Part shown: positions 1 through 13,500 of the stretch, piece by piece | How the letters are laid out: the number at the start of each line of letters is the position of its first letter | Numbering within the stretch: the stretch's first letter is position 1 | Origin: Pelecanus crispus | Lineage: Eukaryota > Chordata > Aves > Pelecaniformes > Pelecanidae | Length of the DNA stretch: 64,000 nucleotides | NCBI RefSeq assembly: GCF_030463565.1 | Contig: NC_134655.1 | Span: forward strand, 7,824,372-7,888,371 | Reading direction: 5' to 3' | Position numbers and translations under genes: made by a program | Notes under the pieces: model-generated | What the model was told of the DNA's origin: nothing | Databases searched by the model: none | The model's input: the letters and a program-made list of their open reading frames with translations, nothing else

Positions 1-1380
1 TTAATACGAGCTGGGCTTTATTTTGTTTCTTGCATCATTAGTGGAATTGCTGGCTGTCTCCCAGACGTGAAGTCTTAACACTGGTGTTGGGGACGGGAGA
101 ATCCATGTGTGTGCAGTGGTGACGTGAGAGAAGTAGTAGGGTCTTGTGAAGGGAGCAGATCAGCTCCATAACCTGTAGTAGAATGAACAGACGCCCATTG
201 TGTGGTTTCTTTTCTGATTATTTTGCTGATACACTCTGTAGTTCAAGAGCTTGACCTTACAAACAACTGTATGCAGGAGTAAAGCCCTAATCACGTAACG
301 ACTTTGATGAATTTCCTGTGATAACTATGCTTGTGCAAGTAGGAGTGGCTCAAGTAAGGGCAAGTGCTTTCATCAAGGTAACAAGCTGCAGGCAGGGTAT
401 GAGAACAGAGTATCCAAGAACCCCAGCGAACCACCTCCAGTCTTTTCCATAGTCTAATCCAACTGCTTTCTTGGAAATGTCATTCGAAATGTCCCTTTCC
501 TCTTCCAGCCATTGTGCCGTGTCCTTGCACCATACCCTACAGACATCTCTGTGTGAGTGGATTCCTCTGCCTAGACCCACACAATCATCAGAGCTTGTCT
601 GATGCAGATTTGGATGGGGTTTTATTAATTTCAGACCTGGTGTAGCAGACTCGAGAACTGGAAGGAGGTAGCCTAGTACACATACTCTGAACTGCTTGGG
701 ATTATGCTCACTGCAGGTCTTTTACACTTTGTGTTGTCCTGATATTTGGTGGAAACTGAAGGAGGTTACAGGTAACTTGAAGTATATTGTTAGGAACCTT
801 TAAAATAGAAAGGCAAGTTTGGTGGCATTATCTTTTATTGACAGCTTCATGAACATGAGTTTTCTGTTTCTTTTTCTCTCACACAATATAATAAATCATA
901 ATTAGGACTCCAGTACCTTTGCAGATACATTATGAGAAATGCAAATATATATTTGTCTTCCTGTTATAGAACAAATACAATGAAAAATTAATCCAGTGAT
1001 TTCATAGGCACAGAATCACTTTTTGCACTGTTTGGTTGATCGGTTGTTTATAGTTTGGACTTCTAGCTACATAACGTACAGACCAGTATATTGTTAGTGC
1101 TTCAGGCCAATTCCTGGAGAATGTTGCACCTGAAAAGTTACATTGACTTAGTGAAATTGCTCATCTTGTTTCTCAAGAATGTCGGTAGATGACTTATCAA
1201 AAGATCAACACCGTTACACTTCTCCAGACTGAGCTCCTACACAGTCATAAAAAAATGCAGCCCTGTTGCACAGGTGGGGTGTGAGGTTTGCAAGGATTCC
1301 AGAACTGTCCAGCCCAACAGAGAATTTGGGTCCATATTTGCAAAATTTAAAGTTGGCTCGGTTCTTACTCACTACAGTAT

Positions 1381-1403
1381 AAGAAAGTGCAAAGCACTTT
1401 CTT
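1381..1403. repeat. Perfect 10-bp-stem inverted repeat
   Basis: AAGAAAGTGC and GCACTTTCTT separated by AAA. The stem is too short for a microRNA precursor by itself. Confidence 0.8.
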
Positions 1404-2042
1404 GGATACCATACCTTGGACTTTATGACTGGCTCAAGTTTAGTATATATATAGATTTATGCAATTAATGTATGTATATAAATGCTTTTTTCTACTATGC
1501 AAAACCAAGTTACTTGGGTGTTACGCGAACCAAAAGTAAACTCCTCCCTTTTTTTTAGATCATTGTGAGTTGGAAGACTTTTCCACTTAAGCTGTTTGCT
1601 TGTGTTTCTGTCAAAGATTTGATGGAAGTTTTCTGAAAATGGAATGTCACAGATTCCTGTGACCACAAAGATGGAGATATGCCCAGTGCAGATTTGATGA
1701 CTCAAAACTCTTTGTCCTTTGGAACTCACAGAACAGGTTTTTGGCTGTATTCAGACATTTGGGAAGTAGATCCTTCTTTTTAGTCTTCCCGGGAGCCAGT
1801 AAGTACAGACTTAACCAGCAAAAGTTAAGTTTTACAACTTAAGAAGTTTTACTGGCATTGGCTTCTGTTTCAAGTTAATATTTGTCTTCACTTGAAATGT
1901 GTCTTAAGTTACCAGTCAGAGAATTTGCTGCAGACAAATGCACAGCTATGTTTTCTTTTACCAGAAGATGTATGACAGTCAAAGAAGAAATGAGAAATTA
2001 TACTTGGTCCAAAGACCTGCTTAATACAGGCTCATTTATTTA

Positions 2043-2068
2043 GACTCTAAATAAATTTATTTAGAGTC
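2043..2068. repeat. Perfect 26-bp palindrome
   Basis: GACTCTAAATAAA is followed immediately by its reverse complement with no spacer. The flank before it also repeats ATTTATTTAGA. Confidence 0.85.
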
Positions 2069-2431
2069 CAATGGTTACTTAGAATATTTCACAAGAAAAC
2101 ACTAGCTGCCAGTGCAAATACTGGGATTGTGCATAAGCATTAAGAGAAGGGCTAAGATGATATTCAGTTATGAACAGCTGTGGAAAGTGGGCACTCAGTG
2201 AACAATACTTCTTGTACGTAGGAGAGTGTAGTATGTTTGATACCAACAAACATGTCTTTAATCATTACTGCTTAATCTCTGCTAAAATCCACTACAACTT
2301 TGACCAGAATGCTTACTGTATCTGATACTGTTGAAGGGTGTTACAGATTCATTCATATTTATTTATTTATATGAACTCTCTGTATAGAAACAAAAAGAAA
2401 GTACACGTTGGTTTAGCAAACTGGGGAGCTG

Positions 2432-2451
2432 TTTTTTTTTTTTTTTTTTTT
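2432..2451 (+). repeat. Poly(T) run, 20 bases
   Basis: Uninterrupted T run. It could be the minus-strand A-tail of a processed insertion, but no recognisable element sits beside it. Confidence 0.8.
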
Positions 2452-5365
2452 CCCTGAGGATTTTCAGTAATCCTTATGTTTGTGCTGTGGACAGCGTACG
2501 TGGTGTGGTTGGTCTCAATATCTTTAGTTATGTAACATAAACATCGAGCTGTGCAGTAAGTCGAACAGGGGACAAAGCAGCGTGACTGTACGTCAGACTG
2601 CAAGCCTAGGCTATGGCAGGAAGAGTTGAACTCAGTGGACAGACTGTCATTGATTTCAATGAGCTCTGGATATGGCCCAAGCTCAAGAATCGGTGGCTTG
2701 ACTTTACTGGAATGCCACCAGCATCATGTTGATGTACATGATGTACACAGATACATATACATCCTCTTAAAGTTAAAAATAGCTTTCAAAAGCAATGCCA
2801 ATGCCACAAGCATAGATGCCATTTGAATTTCATCAGTTTCTTCCAAATGAATTCAAACACATTGCATGTGATTTTGTTACTTGACGTTGGTTTTAGTGGA
2901 ATTGCAGTCCTGTCCCCTCATCATTCCCTCAGATGAGATTCTATGCCAATTCTTCTGTCTGTTTAAGGTCAATCTGTTATGTAGTTTAAGCATAAAGCTA
3001 AACAGATTTCTCTCCATCTGGAGAGGTTTATCTCTGTATCTTTGGCTGACAACTTGTATGTGCAATGGAAGGAGTGCTACAGGTTAGAACTTGAAACCAC
3101 CCATTGGCGAGCAGCACAGTGAGATTTGCAGCTGATGTTATTAAAGGATCGTTTTAACTACTATTCCTCCCTCACTCCTGCTGGCTATTGCAGTTCCCCC
3201 CCTAAATCTCATGAGATCCCATCAGGTCATAGCTCACAGACACAAGCGATCATGCAAGAGCCTGAACATTCTTCTGACCAACCCAAACCAGGCAAAACTG
3301 CCAAAATACCTACTTGGCCACAAAGCTTGAAAGCAGAATCTTTAATGATTCAGAAACTGAAAATGAAGAGAGCACCAAATATTTATTTCCAATATACCTG
3401 CTTGTTTAAGCCACCACATAGTTTTGCTGACTCAGGAACGCTGAATTTCGGGTGGCTGCACTACTCTGAGCTCTTAAAACTGTAGGAAGTAATGAGGATC
3501 TTATTTCACAGCTTCTTTTTAAATTGCTGCTTAAAAGCCTGTGGGGGAAAATGGAGGTTAGCGCACATACTTATTTTGCTTACAACTTTGACACCCTCTC
3601 TAGAGCTAACCTCAGCAAAATGGTATGTCAAGGAGTTACACAGCCTCTCCTGCTTTCACTGCCATTCTTTGGCTTTTCATCTGCTGTTCCAGCCCCTTCT
3701 TCTTTCTGCTGAACATGTGTTTCTTAAATTTAATTGATATTTACTAGTAAGAAGAGGCTGCCATGATTCATAGAAGTCTGTTAAGTATTATTGCTATAAT
3801 TTGCCAGAAACTGTTACAGTAGCTTGCAGTCAAGTGTGTCCTTTCCCTTCTCCCAGTTCACACTTTACAAGACCATTTTCGTATTCCACTAGGTTAATTG
3901 GGAAGCATACCTGCCAGCACATAAGGGGTTAATGCTGCTGTGGTTCGGCTGGTTCTTTGCCAGTCTTTCCTCTTTTGAGTGCCAAGACTTTTTTCTTGCC
4001 CCTCTTGTCCCTCTTGTCCCTTCCTAGCTTAGAAGAGTTGGAGCTGCAGCCTTTACCCTGTGATCTGGGGACATTTGTCTCACCCTGGATCCTGGTGTCT
4101 GGGAAAACAGCATCTTTTCCCAGGCCTGTTGCTGACTTGCTGCACAGATAACAGGGGTCTAAGGCTCTTCCTTGCAATGTCAGGACAAATTCTGTCCCTA
4201 TGGTTCAAGAAACTATTCGTATATTCCTAAGCACTGGCAATGACAGGAGGGGGAAGGTTTAGAGAAGACACATTCTCTCTTCTATTTTTCTTCAAAGCAG
4301 TGTCAGGATTTCTGAGTTCTCCTGAACTTACCCTCTGGTTTTTTATATGATACATTTCATTATCTCAGTAGGAGGAAGTGAAAGGGTGAGGGAAAGAAAG
4401 CATGGGAGGTAGGCTGTGTGGTTTACTTGACATTTGAGAAATGGTCCAAGAGTTTCTCTATAAATTTAAACTGTAGACCCATAGTACGATTACCCAGGAA
4501 CGTGCTACAAGGGGGTGTGTGTGTATGAACAGTGCTTGCTTGATTTTGTTGCTTTTTCAATCTCTACTTTATACTTGAGTCTGCCAGCAAATGATTTAAC
4601 ACCTCATACGGAGCTTGTGGATTTATATAATTGACTCATTAAATCTTAGTTAAAAAAAGGGAGATGTGAACACAATGTTACAGAGAATGGGGCATAGAAA
4701 ACCTCCTGTGCATTAAGAGAGTAAATGCAGCTGGAGGTGCCATTTCAGAATTGCCTTGTGTACAATATTAATGAAAGTTCTTTCCAAAATCCCTTGTTCT
4801 TTCTGTGCAGATACATTAAGACAGACCTTATTTACAGATGCATAAAGCTTTAAATTTTTAAAGATTTTTGTCCTTTGAAAGAGATTTGGCATGCAGCTAT
4901 TCCACATCAGAGTAAATTTAAAAACCACAATGCAATGTGTTTGTGTGCTTTTAAGAGTTCAAGAGCAATACAGTGAGCAGAATAACATTAGACTGTTTAT
5001 ATACCTGTTGTTAACTACCTGCATGTACTTCTCTAAGCATTTATTTTTTTAATGCTTATTTTCTTCTTTGGGATCTATCTTTTGTACATTATCACTTTGT
5101 TCCTCCTGTGCTGACTGAAGAGTGGATTTAATGAGAGTTAAACTCCTAAAGCTGTGGGTTCTGCAATGATTAAAAATGATATCTTATTGTACAAGAAAAT
5201 ACATTAAAATGTTAAGGTTCTTACAACAAATCAGCTTAAAGTAAGAAATCTGAGTCAAGGAAAGGCTATCATTTATCTCAGAAGTTCTTGCTTTAGTTGA
5301 TTTGTCAAGCTTCTAGGCTATGCAAAAGGTTTTATGTTATCTTTTTACTACGAAGCAGTGTAAAA

Positions 5366-5384
5366 TAGAATCATAGAATCATGT
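5366..5384 (-). mobile_element. Possible CR1 terminal-repeat remnant
   Basis: The sequence TAGAATCATAGAATCAT matches two CR1 tail repeat units on the minus strand. It is too short to exclude chance. Confidence 0.4.
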
Positions 5385-7419
5385 TAAATAGAGGAAAGAG
5401 GGGAAAAAAGGAGCAAACCAGCCATTATTATTGTGATGAGTCTGAAGAAACTATGTTATAAACAATACCACCACAGCTTTTGTTGGTTGGATTAGAGGAA
5501 AAAAAGGAATACAAGCAATTTACATGCTCTGATTCTGGTGATCACATTTCTTCTGCTCTGCTGGCCCTCAAACTATGGCCATTGCCACTGCTCTTCATTC
5601 TGCAGTTAGAAGAGGGATAAAAACAGTCATAGGGTGTGACTTAGATTTTATTCTACTATACATTACACAGCATCAGCAAAATCATGTGCCCTCATTCCTC
5701 CAAAAGAAAAATATTTTGGATTTTGAACAGGTTTTCATTTTGGTGGAAGGGGTGTTACATTGTAGTGTGTATGGGACTCTTCAGAGATAACGTAATTGCT
5801 GTTTTTGTAACTGATTCTGATCAAAATAAAAGCTTGATCATATCATCACTTATACCATTTTTACTGATGACCAGTGGTTATTCTGCAACATTCAATGGCA
5901 CTTCCTTTGGATGCTTTTTACTATCATCCCATTATATTTAGCAATTACATATAAATTCATGGTGAAAAAACTTTGCACAATCTAGGGAAAAGAATCCAGA
6001 AGTCTTATTAGCGTTTAGCGTTTGTACTTGGTTACCGTTGCCTTCGTGAAATATTAAATCTCATCCGCAGTGAGAAAATATTACAATATAGGTATTGTGT
6101 AATCAACAAAGCAGTGCAAATCCATCTTGTAACTTAGCTCATTAACCTTTAGTTGCTTTTAAATACTATCTAGTCTTATACACATTATGTATAAATAGTC
6201 CTCAGTAGATGGAGGGCTTGCTTAGCATTTCCATGACCAAAGGGAGCTCTCTGAGTGCAGAACAAGCATAGCTAATGTTTAGACTTCACACTAGCTTATC
6301 TCCAGGCAATACGTAGCGTCCTTTGAGGACTCAATTAGTACCGTGCCAGACAGTATCAGTTATATTAGCCTCTACGTTGTATCCAAAGGAGCTGTTTCAT
6401 GAAAGGATCTGAGTTAGCGTTCTTGCGTTAAGTGCTGATAAAACCTGTAGAAGGGGTAGGTGACTTTTTCAACTACATGGCGCACGGTGACAACTGCTCC
6501 TCTTCCTGTTCCGACCTGCAGCATCAGCTGGTATTTCACTGTATGGAAACTACCTAGATGGAAGGAACCGCTTAGTAGCAAGGATTGAATACCTGAAGCC
6601 AATACCAGTGGATCTGAAGTACGCTCTCTTTAAAGACTAGCAACAGGGGCCAGAGTGGTGAGGCTGAGTGGCATTTATCCTAGGAAAGCTGTAGGTATCC
6701 CCTAATCCCCATGGTAAAGCAGAAAGATACTAAAGCAATGGACCAAAGTTTGTCATGACTCTTAACTGTAACTTTTTCAGATAGCGCTGATGGTGGGATA
6801 ATGGATAGACCCATCAGCTCAGGGCATTACTTAAGTGTATGCCCAGCTCTGCGGTTGCACTGTTTGAAATGGGAAGGACTAAGGAGAGATCCAGTTTAAG
6901 CATGGGATTATGTGACTTAGTGATACAAACTGTAGTTTATTCAACAGTTGTAGGTAACATTCTTCTGCAATTAGCTTATTTCCTGCCTCTGGGTATTTAT
7001 TAGATATTTTCCCTTCCCATTATGATGGGAACAGCTCCAGCATATTTAAGAGACAATTGGGAACACACTGGGATATTTAAAGATTCCCAGAACTTGAATC
7101 TGAGTAATGTGCTGGGCTGCCGTGTAAGGACTCTGCTGTGCTATGGGTCTGTTCTGGTGAAATTGGCTCAGTATGAGGTAGTTTTTATTATGTGATGATT
7201 TTAAAACTCTGGACAGGCTGGGCCAAATCATGTAGTGCAGTCATTGATTTCTAATTTAACTCAGCATTTTGATGCCAGTGATCCTGTAAGAGTTCCCATG
7301 GCTGAAGGCTTGCTAGCGAACTTAAAGTTATCTTGGATATTTATAGGGTACCTATTCTTGTAGGGTCTTTCTGGCTGTCCTTATTGAGCGAGGGAGGATG
7401 GGGAAAGACTCTAAAACAC

Positions 7420-7535
7420 AGTTCCAGGCACCAGGAACTTTGGGTTCAGTTGCAGTTTATGGTTTCTGGAATAGTCACTGAATTACTCTGCTTCAGTTTT
7501 CCCAGCTGTGTCTGTAGTATGGAGTAATATTATAT
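7420..7535 (+). repeat. MIR-like ancient SINE fragment
   Basis: The order 'agtcactgaattactctgct', 'tcagttttcccagctgtgtctg', 'tatggagtaatatta' follows the conserved MIR 3' region (cacttaacctctctg, cctcagtttcc, atctgtaaaatggggataata). It is divergent, as expected of a copy shared across amniotes. Confidence 0.5.
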
Positions 7536-10500
7536 TCTGTGCAGAAGGACACAGGTCTGGTGCTTTTGATTAATCTGGCAGATATCAAGTGGTAGGAGTA
7601 GATTTATTATTACTCAATACTTTCTACTTATTTTGCACTTTGTGGAATGAACCAGGTACTGTATTTGTGCCTTTATACACAGGAAAGCTAACGAAGAAAG
7701 CGAGATGTTACCATTGCCTACTAATATGAGTTAAACATCAAGAGTATGCAGTTTTGACTTTTATTTTTCTGTTCATTTCCCCATGGAGCAATAAAGCCTG
7801 CAGGCAGGCCGTTCTGGGACCTCGCTGCCCTTCTCTGAAGGTTAATGGTCACTTTATCTTTAGCCTTGTGTTTGCAGGCACTGGAGTCAGCCAGCCTTTT
7901 CCCCAGAACTGTGCTTCCATGATTTCCTGTATTATTACTTCAGCTGACAGCCAGTGAGATGGTATCAGAGATGACCTTTGCTTTTGACTTTTTATTTCAG
8001 TTGCAGTTGAAATTCAGGATGTTGATGTTTTTAGGAATATTATTCCAGATGTGTGAGTCCCTGGTTCTCCTGTTGTTTATACCTGTACAAACAACTTAGG
8101 AGCAATTCTGTTGAAGAGGTGGGCCTACATTAGTGCAAAACTAATATATGCGGGAAGTCATTAAACTTGATGGCTATTCACAGCACAAGCATTAGTGGCA
8201 ATGTCGGTCTGATCTGTCTCCAAGGGAGCTTGGCCGAGAGTGTTGCAAGGACATTGACTGGATCTATCCCTAGAGGGGAATTTGGGAAGAATGGGGTGTA
8301 GAAAACTCAATTCATTATTCATATAATCTCAGGATATTTGTTTAGACTCAGTAACTGTTACCTCTGATGTTCAACATCTAGACCAGGCGCTGGTCCATGT
8401 GCCTGTAGCTACGTACTGTGTTCTCACATTTCTTTCCAGATGGTCTTGTATATTGGTGCCTGCCTGGACACCGAGAAGGAAAAGTTGTGTTGTTGGAACT
8501 TAATATCTTTAACATGGTATTTTCTTAAGTCAGAATGTGTAGAAATAGAGCTCTTCTGTTCGGCTTCTGCACTACTCCCCTTTAGACAAAAGAACCACAG
8601 TCTCCCAGTATATTAAAATATTGACCGTGCTAGTATTTTTACAGGAAATACCAAGCTCTTCCACTGTGTCACAAATAATCTGCTTTTCATTCAGACTCAT
8701 TAAAATCTTAGATTTTAGATTTATGATCTTGGATGAAAAAAAGCAGATAGGTGAGAGGCAGCCCATCCTGCCTATATTGTCTATGTATACAGGGATGCTG
8801 TTACTTTCTCTACAAATAAATGACATATAAATATGCAAATCAATCCTTGTAGATTTGTAAAGTGTCGAACAAACAATTCTATCTCTTTACCTGTATTATT
8901 TGTTTGGCAATTGATATTTTCTGACACTGAAGTCTGAGGTTACATCTGTGATCCTGTTGCAGATCTAGGGGAAATTAGCTTTTGAATGACACATGGCCTG
9001 ACCTTCATCTCCGGATAATCCAGGAAGAGTTCACATTTGACTGTGGGGACACAAAGGACAGATTTACCATACTAGTATCTTTTTGGCTGTATTTTAGAAT
9101 TCAGTAATGCACTGGATAGCCCACACTGAAATGTATCTTCACTCCTTCCTCAGAGGTGAAGACAGTGTGTTTGCGGTAAACTGCAAGAAACGATTCAGAC
9201 TCAGAATTACCAAACACCGGAATTGAAGAGATTATATATATTGCTGCTTTCTTTGAAATATTTTTTATTGAAGGAACTTGCAGGAAGTCTTCTAATAGGG
9301 AATAACAACAACAAAAATCCCCCAAATCCCACACTTTGTATACAAAGTGCAAAAATAGACATAATTAGAACAACATACAGCAATTAGATTCCAGAGCAAG
9401 TATCATGGCAAATTGTTCAGGCTTATATGCATGAATAAAAAGCTGATATAGTGCATAGTTAGAGGCCCTTGACTACACTCTCTACTTTCAGTTTCAGAGA
9501 TAGGCTTCGACCCTCATTTTCCTCCTAATATTAATCACAGATGGATGTATAAACTCTGCAAGGCAGAAATCCTCTTATCTCCACTTCTTTGTTTTCTGCA
9601 GAGTACTGTGTGTGATTCCAACCCTGTTTGTTTAAAGCTCTGATACTGCAGCTTTTAACAGTGATGCCTGTTTAGTTGTTTCTTTAGTATTGAAGGGTTT
9701 TCACTGAAAATTTCCAAGCCAGACCCACTTGCCAGCTTGGGAATCTCACTTGTAGGAAAGCTGAATCCATTTCTGCTTCAGGAGGGTTAGCACACAGGTA
9801 AACAATCTGCATGCCAAATGCAGAGAGAATTGTGGTATGGGAAGAGTGACTTGCGATGTTATGGTTAGGTTTCTGTGCAGTGTTTATTCCAGGTTATAAT
9901 GGAAGGGGTGCTTTACATGCAATTCAGCTGGAATGGCACAATTTTATAAATACTTGGGCAAGATCAAGCGCAGCATAAAATCTAGCCTGAAAGTTCTCAA
10001 TTAACCTAGGCTTCATTGCTCAATGGTAAAGACGTGAGAGCTGGAAGCTAGATTTGGATTCTGCTGGATTTGCCCCAAATACCTCATTTGATGTCCAGAC
10101 ACTGACAGGGCTAATTTTTTCAGAGTTAAACAAATGAATAGAAAATGTCAGTTCTTTGAAGGTATGCAGCCCTACCCTAAAAGGAGGGGAGGGTCTGTGC
10201 AGCTGCATAGCTTCAGCTGTGTTACGGGATGCAGGAGGGCACATGGTGCTCACGCTGACAGTAGCTGGGAAAGGTGGAGAGAGGAAAAATTACTGAAAAG
10301 TGCAAAATGTTGCTATGGGTACAACTGCAATGCACCTGTACGAACAAATGCAACACGCATGTAAGAACTACACAGAATCTTCATTATATAAAATTCAAGT
10401 GCATATAGATCAGTATATGACGGCTCACCCCATCGCAATGGTGACAGGGGGGCTGTAAACCTCCTTCAGTGAAATCTCACCTGATAGGCGCTGTGGTTTT

Positions 10501-13500
10501 TTTGCAACAGCACAACTTACCAGAGGAATGCAGTCAAAATGTGACTGTGTTACAGTGACTAGGAGAGAGGGAAGTAGGCTGGATTTTGGTAGAGGCTAAA
10601 GGCAAAAAATGAGAGACCAAAGTCTGCCTTGTTAACAGAGACACCAAAATATACAGGAAATCTGAAATCCTGCCGTCTATCAGTTTGCTGTAGGATTTCT
10701 ACTCCTACCCCTGCATTTGTTTGGTGAAAAATTCACATGGAACTTTCATCCCTTTCTGAAAAGAAATAAAATAAATATAAATCAAACATCCATGTTTAAA
10801 CACAGGTTGTGAATCATGGGATTTCCTAACTGTGTGACATCTGGTCCATCCCTGCTGCTTTGCACTGTGTGTGTCCCCTGATTGCATGCAAACCAGCTTT
10901 GAATGGACATTTTGCGAAGTGCAAAGTGTCTGCTGAGAGCCGGGGAGGCAAGGACACGCACTGTTAGCCCTTAGAGATCTAGTTGCGAGTGGCTGCAAGA
11001 AAAGCAGTAGATCCGTCGGACACGAAACATATTTTGAATTGCTGGTTGTGTGTGTAGCTCCTAACACCTCTGCTGTCAGGCTGCTGGCGTGTACCCTGTG
11101 TATGTGTATATGTGTAGGAAGTGACTCTGGAAACACGCCAGTGTTTTTTAGCTCACATTGAGTTTCCCCCATTGGATTACTAGTTGCTGGTGGTTACTTA
11201 CGTTGAAGAGGCCTTTTTTTGCAATGACACAGGTGAAAATGCCTGTGAAACAAATAACTTGCTGATTTTAGGAGCTGTATTTTGGTGCAAGCATTTCTCA
11301 GTGATTGGGTTGCTGGGCCTTGCTCAGACTTGCCTCCCTCATTCCCTTTGGAAAAATTAAGAAACTTGTTGGGAAGTTTACCAGGCATTGGGAGCTCTGC
11401 TGCTACCTCTTTGTTGCTGCTGGTACCACTGCAGGAGGGCAGCTTGCCACCTGGACTGCTTGTTCTGCCTGCAGACTCAGACGATGAACCGAGGTGGATT
11501 TGGATGTGCAGTGATCTCAGGGGTGTGGTGCAATGTTGGGCTGTTGAGGGAAAGTGGTGACAGTGAGTTTGAAGAAGTCAATGGGGAAGGCCATAATTTT
11601 CAAATGAAAGTGGGTCTAGACTGGGCTATTTCAATCAACCCAAACCAAGCCACAAACATTAGAGGAAATCCAGATCTGATTCAACTTCCAGGTGTTTAAA
11701 CTTGCTGTCTTCCCTATCTTTAAAGAACCATCTTTACTTTGCCAAAGTCTGTATTCTGTGGTTATTTGGTATTTATCTACTTTCCAAGCTGAAACAGCTT
11801 TAATTAATTAAGTGGCACTAGAGCAGCCCATTCTCTTTAGCACTTGACAAGTGAAGAGCTCATGTCAGTGCAGTGACTGTTTGGCTGTCAGACCTGGGAT
11901 ACAGTACATAACAGCTTACTTGCACTGATCTACCTGTGGAGGTAGAGCTGTGATGTTCATCAGCATCTAAGATCCGTACCCAAAAAGCTCGAAGTGTAGC
12001 CATTTGGAGCTGTGCTAGTGATAAAGAGGCAGAGAAGTGAATAATAAATGCTACCATGAAGTGGCTTGGAGACTGATATGAAGATAGAGAGTCGAAAAGG
12101 ATTAAATCCTGAGGTGGGGTAATTATTTTTAATGACTGTTTAGTAGTCTGTGCTTCTTGGAAAGTAAGGGGGTTTCTAGATGGTGCAATGTGTGTTGCTG
12201 AACTGCCGGTTCCTGGGAACAGGACTATGTTTGACCTAAATGGAACCCAACAGATGAAGATTTGCATGTTCAAGTAAGTAACTTCAAGACAAAAATACAT
12301 GAAAGAAAAAAGAATAGTGAAAGGAAATATATTCTGAAGGCAAACCATCTTAGGAGGTTAGGAGACAGGGAATCTACTTCATGTTAGCAAAAAATCTGAT
12401 CTTTTGGAGCTTGTGGGCTGTATTCTACACCAGTTGAAGTGATGAAATTCTTCCAAAGACATCAGGATTGCGCCATTCCCCTGGCTTGCTTTAGGGATTG
12501 GGCCTTCCCACTGGAAGGCCATTTGATCTTTCTTGCTTTTAAATACAAATGCAAATTTCTCATGAGGTTTCTTTTATTTCTTACTACAAATGTTTCCGTT
12601 GGCAGCATTTTCTGAACTAAATGCCAGGCAGATTTCAGATGCAATCCTATGTCCAAGGTTTTGTACAGTAAGCCAGTCAGAAGGTTTCTCCAGTAATCTC
12701 CAAGAATTCCTTCTTGGTGGTTGTTACCCAATAACAGAGCCCTGATTTTGACTTTTTTTTTTTCCTGTGGGCTTTCTCTGATGGGTGGACACTAATGCTC
12801 TCTAGCTCGCCTTTTTCTGTTAGGATTAGGAGTTCAGCACGAAGTCATCATGACAAATGCAGTAATTCAGGACAACAGTGAAACTCATTTGGGTAAAATT
12901 TCAACTAGTGTTACTGTATTTTGGCTTCTTTTTCTTTTCCCAAGAGAGAGAAAGTGTATCTGCTTGAGGTCAGGTTTGATTTGCAGTTCTTCTGTGGATG
13001 GTATTGAAGTTGGCTGCTTGTATCTTTCCTGCGAAGTGGGAAACTAGACTAGAATATGATTTGGTTCCTGTTTGTGAAGGCCCTTGCGCTTGTCATATAT
13101 TATTTGTGTCATGGCTTTCCTTTGTGTAGGGGGCTTTATAGAAAATAGAGAAATGGTGTTGTCTGTTCATAGATTTTGAAGTTCTGCACTGTTATGAAAC
13201 TGCTGTAGCTGAGTCAGTTATGGGACTCCTCACCAGAGGTGCATTTCTCAAGCTTCATGCCTTTCTTATGGGAAAGGTGTTAAAATATTTTTTTACTAGT
13301 ATTCCAAATCAACTGCTCCACCTTAGATCTGGTCTTGCTACTCAACGCCTTTAAGAGGAACTCATGTAGGAAAACTCATATAATACTCCCTCTTAGTGGC
13401 TTGCCAGACCCAAGTATTCAAATGTTATGTACTAGCTGAGAAATACAAATAAATGTGGGTTTATTCTGATCTTTTAGGAAGGAGTGTAAATCTTTCCTTT

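Larger units (their letters stand above)
1..7419. other. 5' region, no exon supported
   Basis: Apart from the hairpin, palindrome, poly(T) run and tiny CR1 remnant listed separately, I see no gene. Open frames are all under 120 codons, lack family motifs and lack paired splice sites. This could be an upstream intron of the gene or intergenic DNA. Confidence 0.6.

Noticed and set aside
1381..1403. MicroRNA precursor
   Set aside because: The stem is only 10 bp and the flanks do not extend the pairing to the roughly 25-30 bp needed.
10705..11172. 155-codon minus-strand frame
   Set aside because: No recognisable motif, low-complexity stretches, chance expectation.
11860..12348. 162-codon minus-strand frame with a hydrophobic start
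   Set aside because: No domain, no splice context. A few frames of this size are expected by chance in 64 kb at this base composition.
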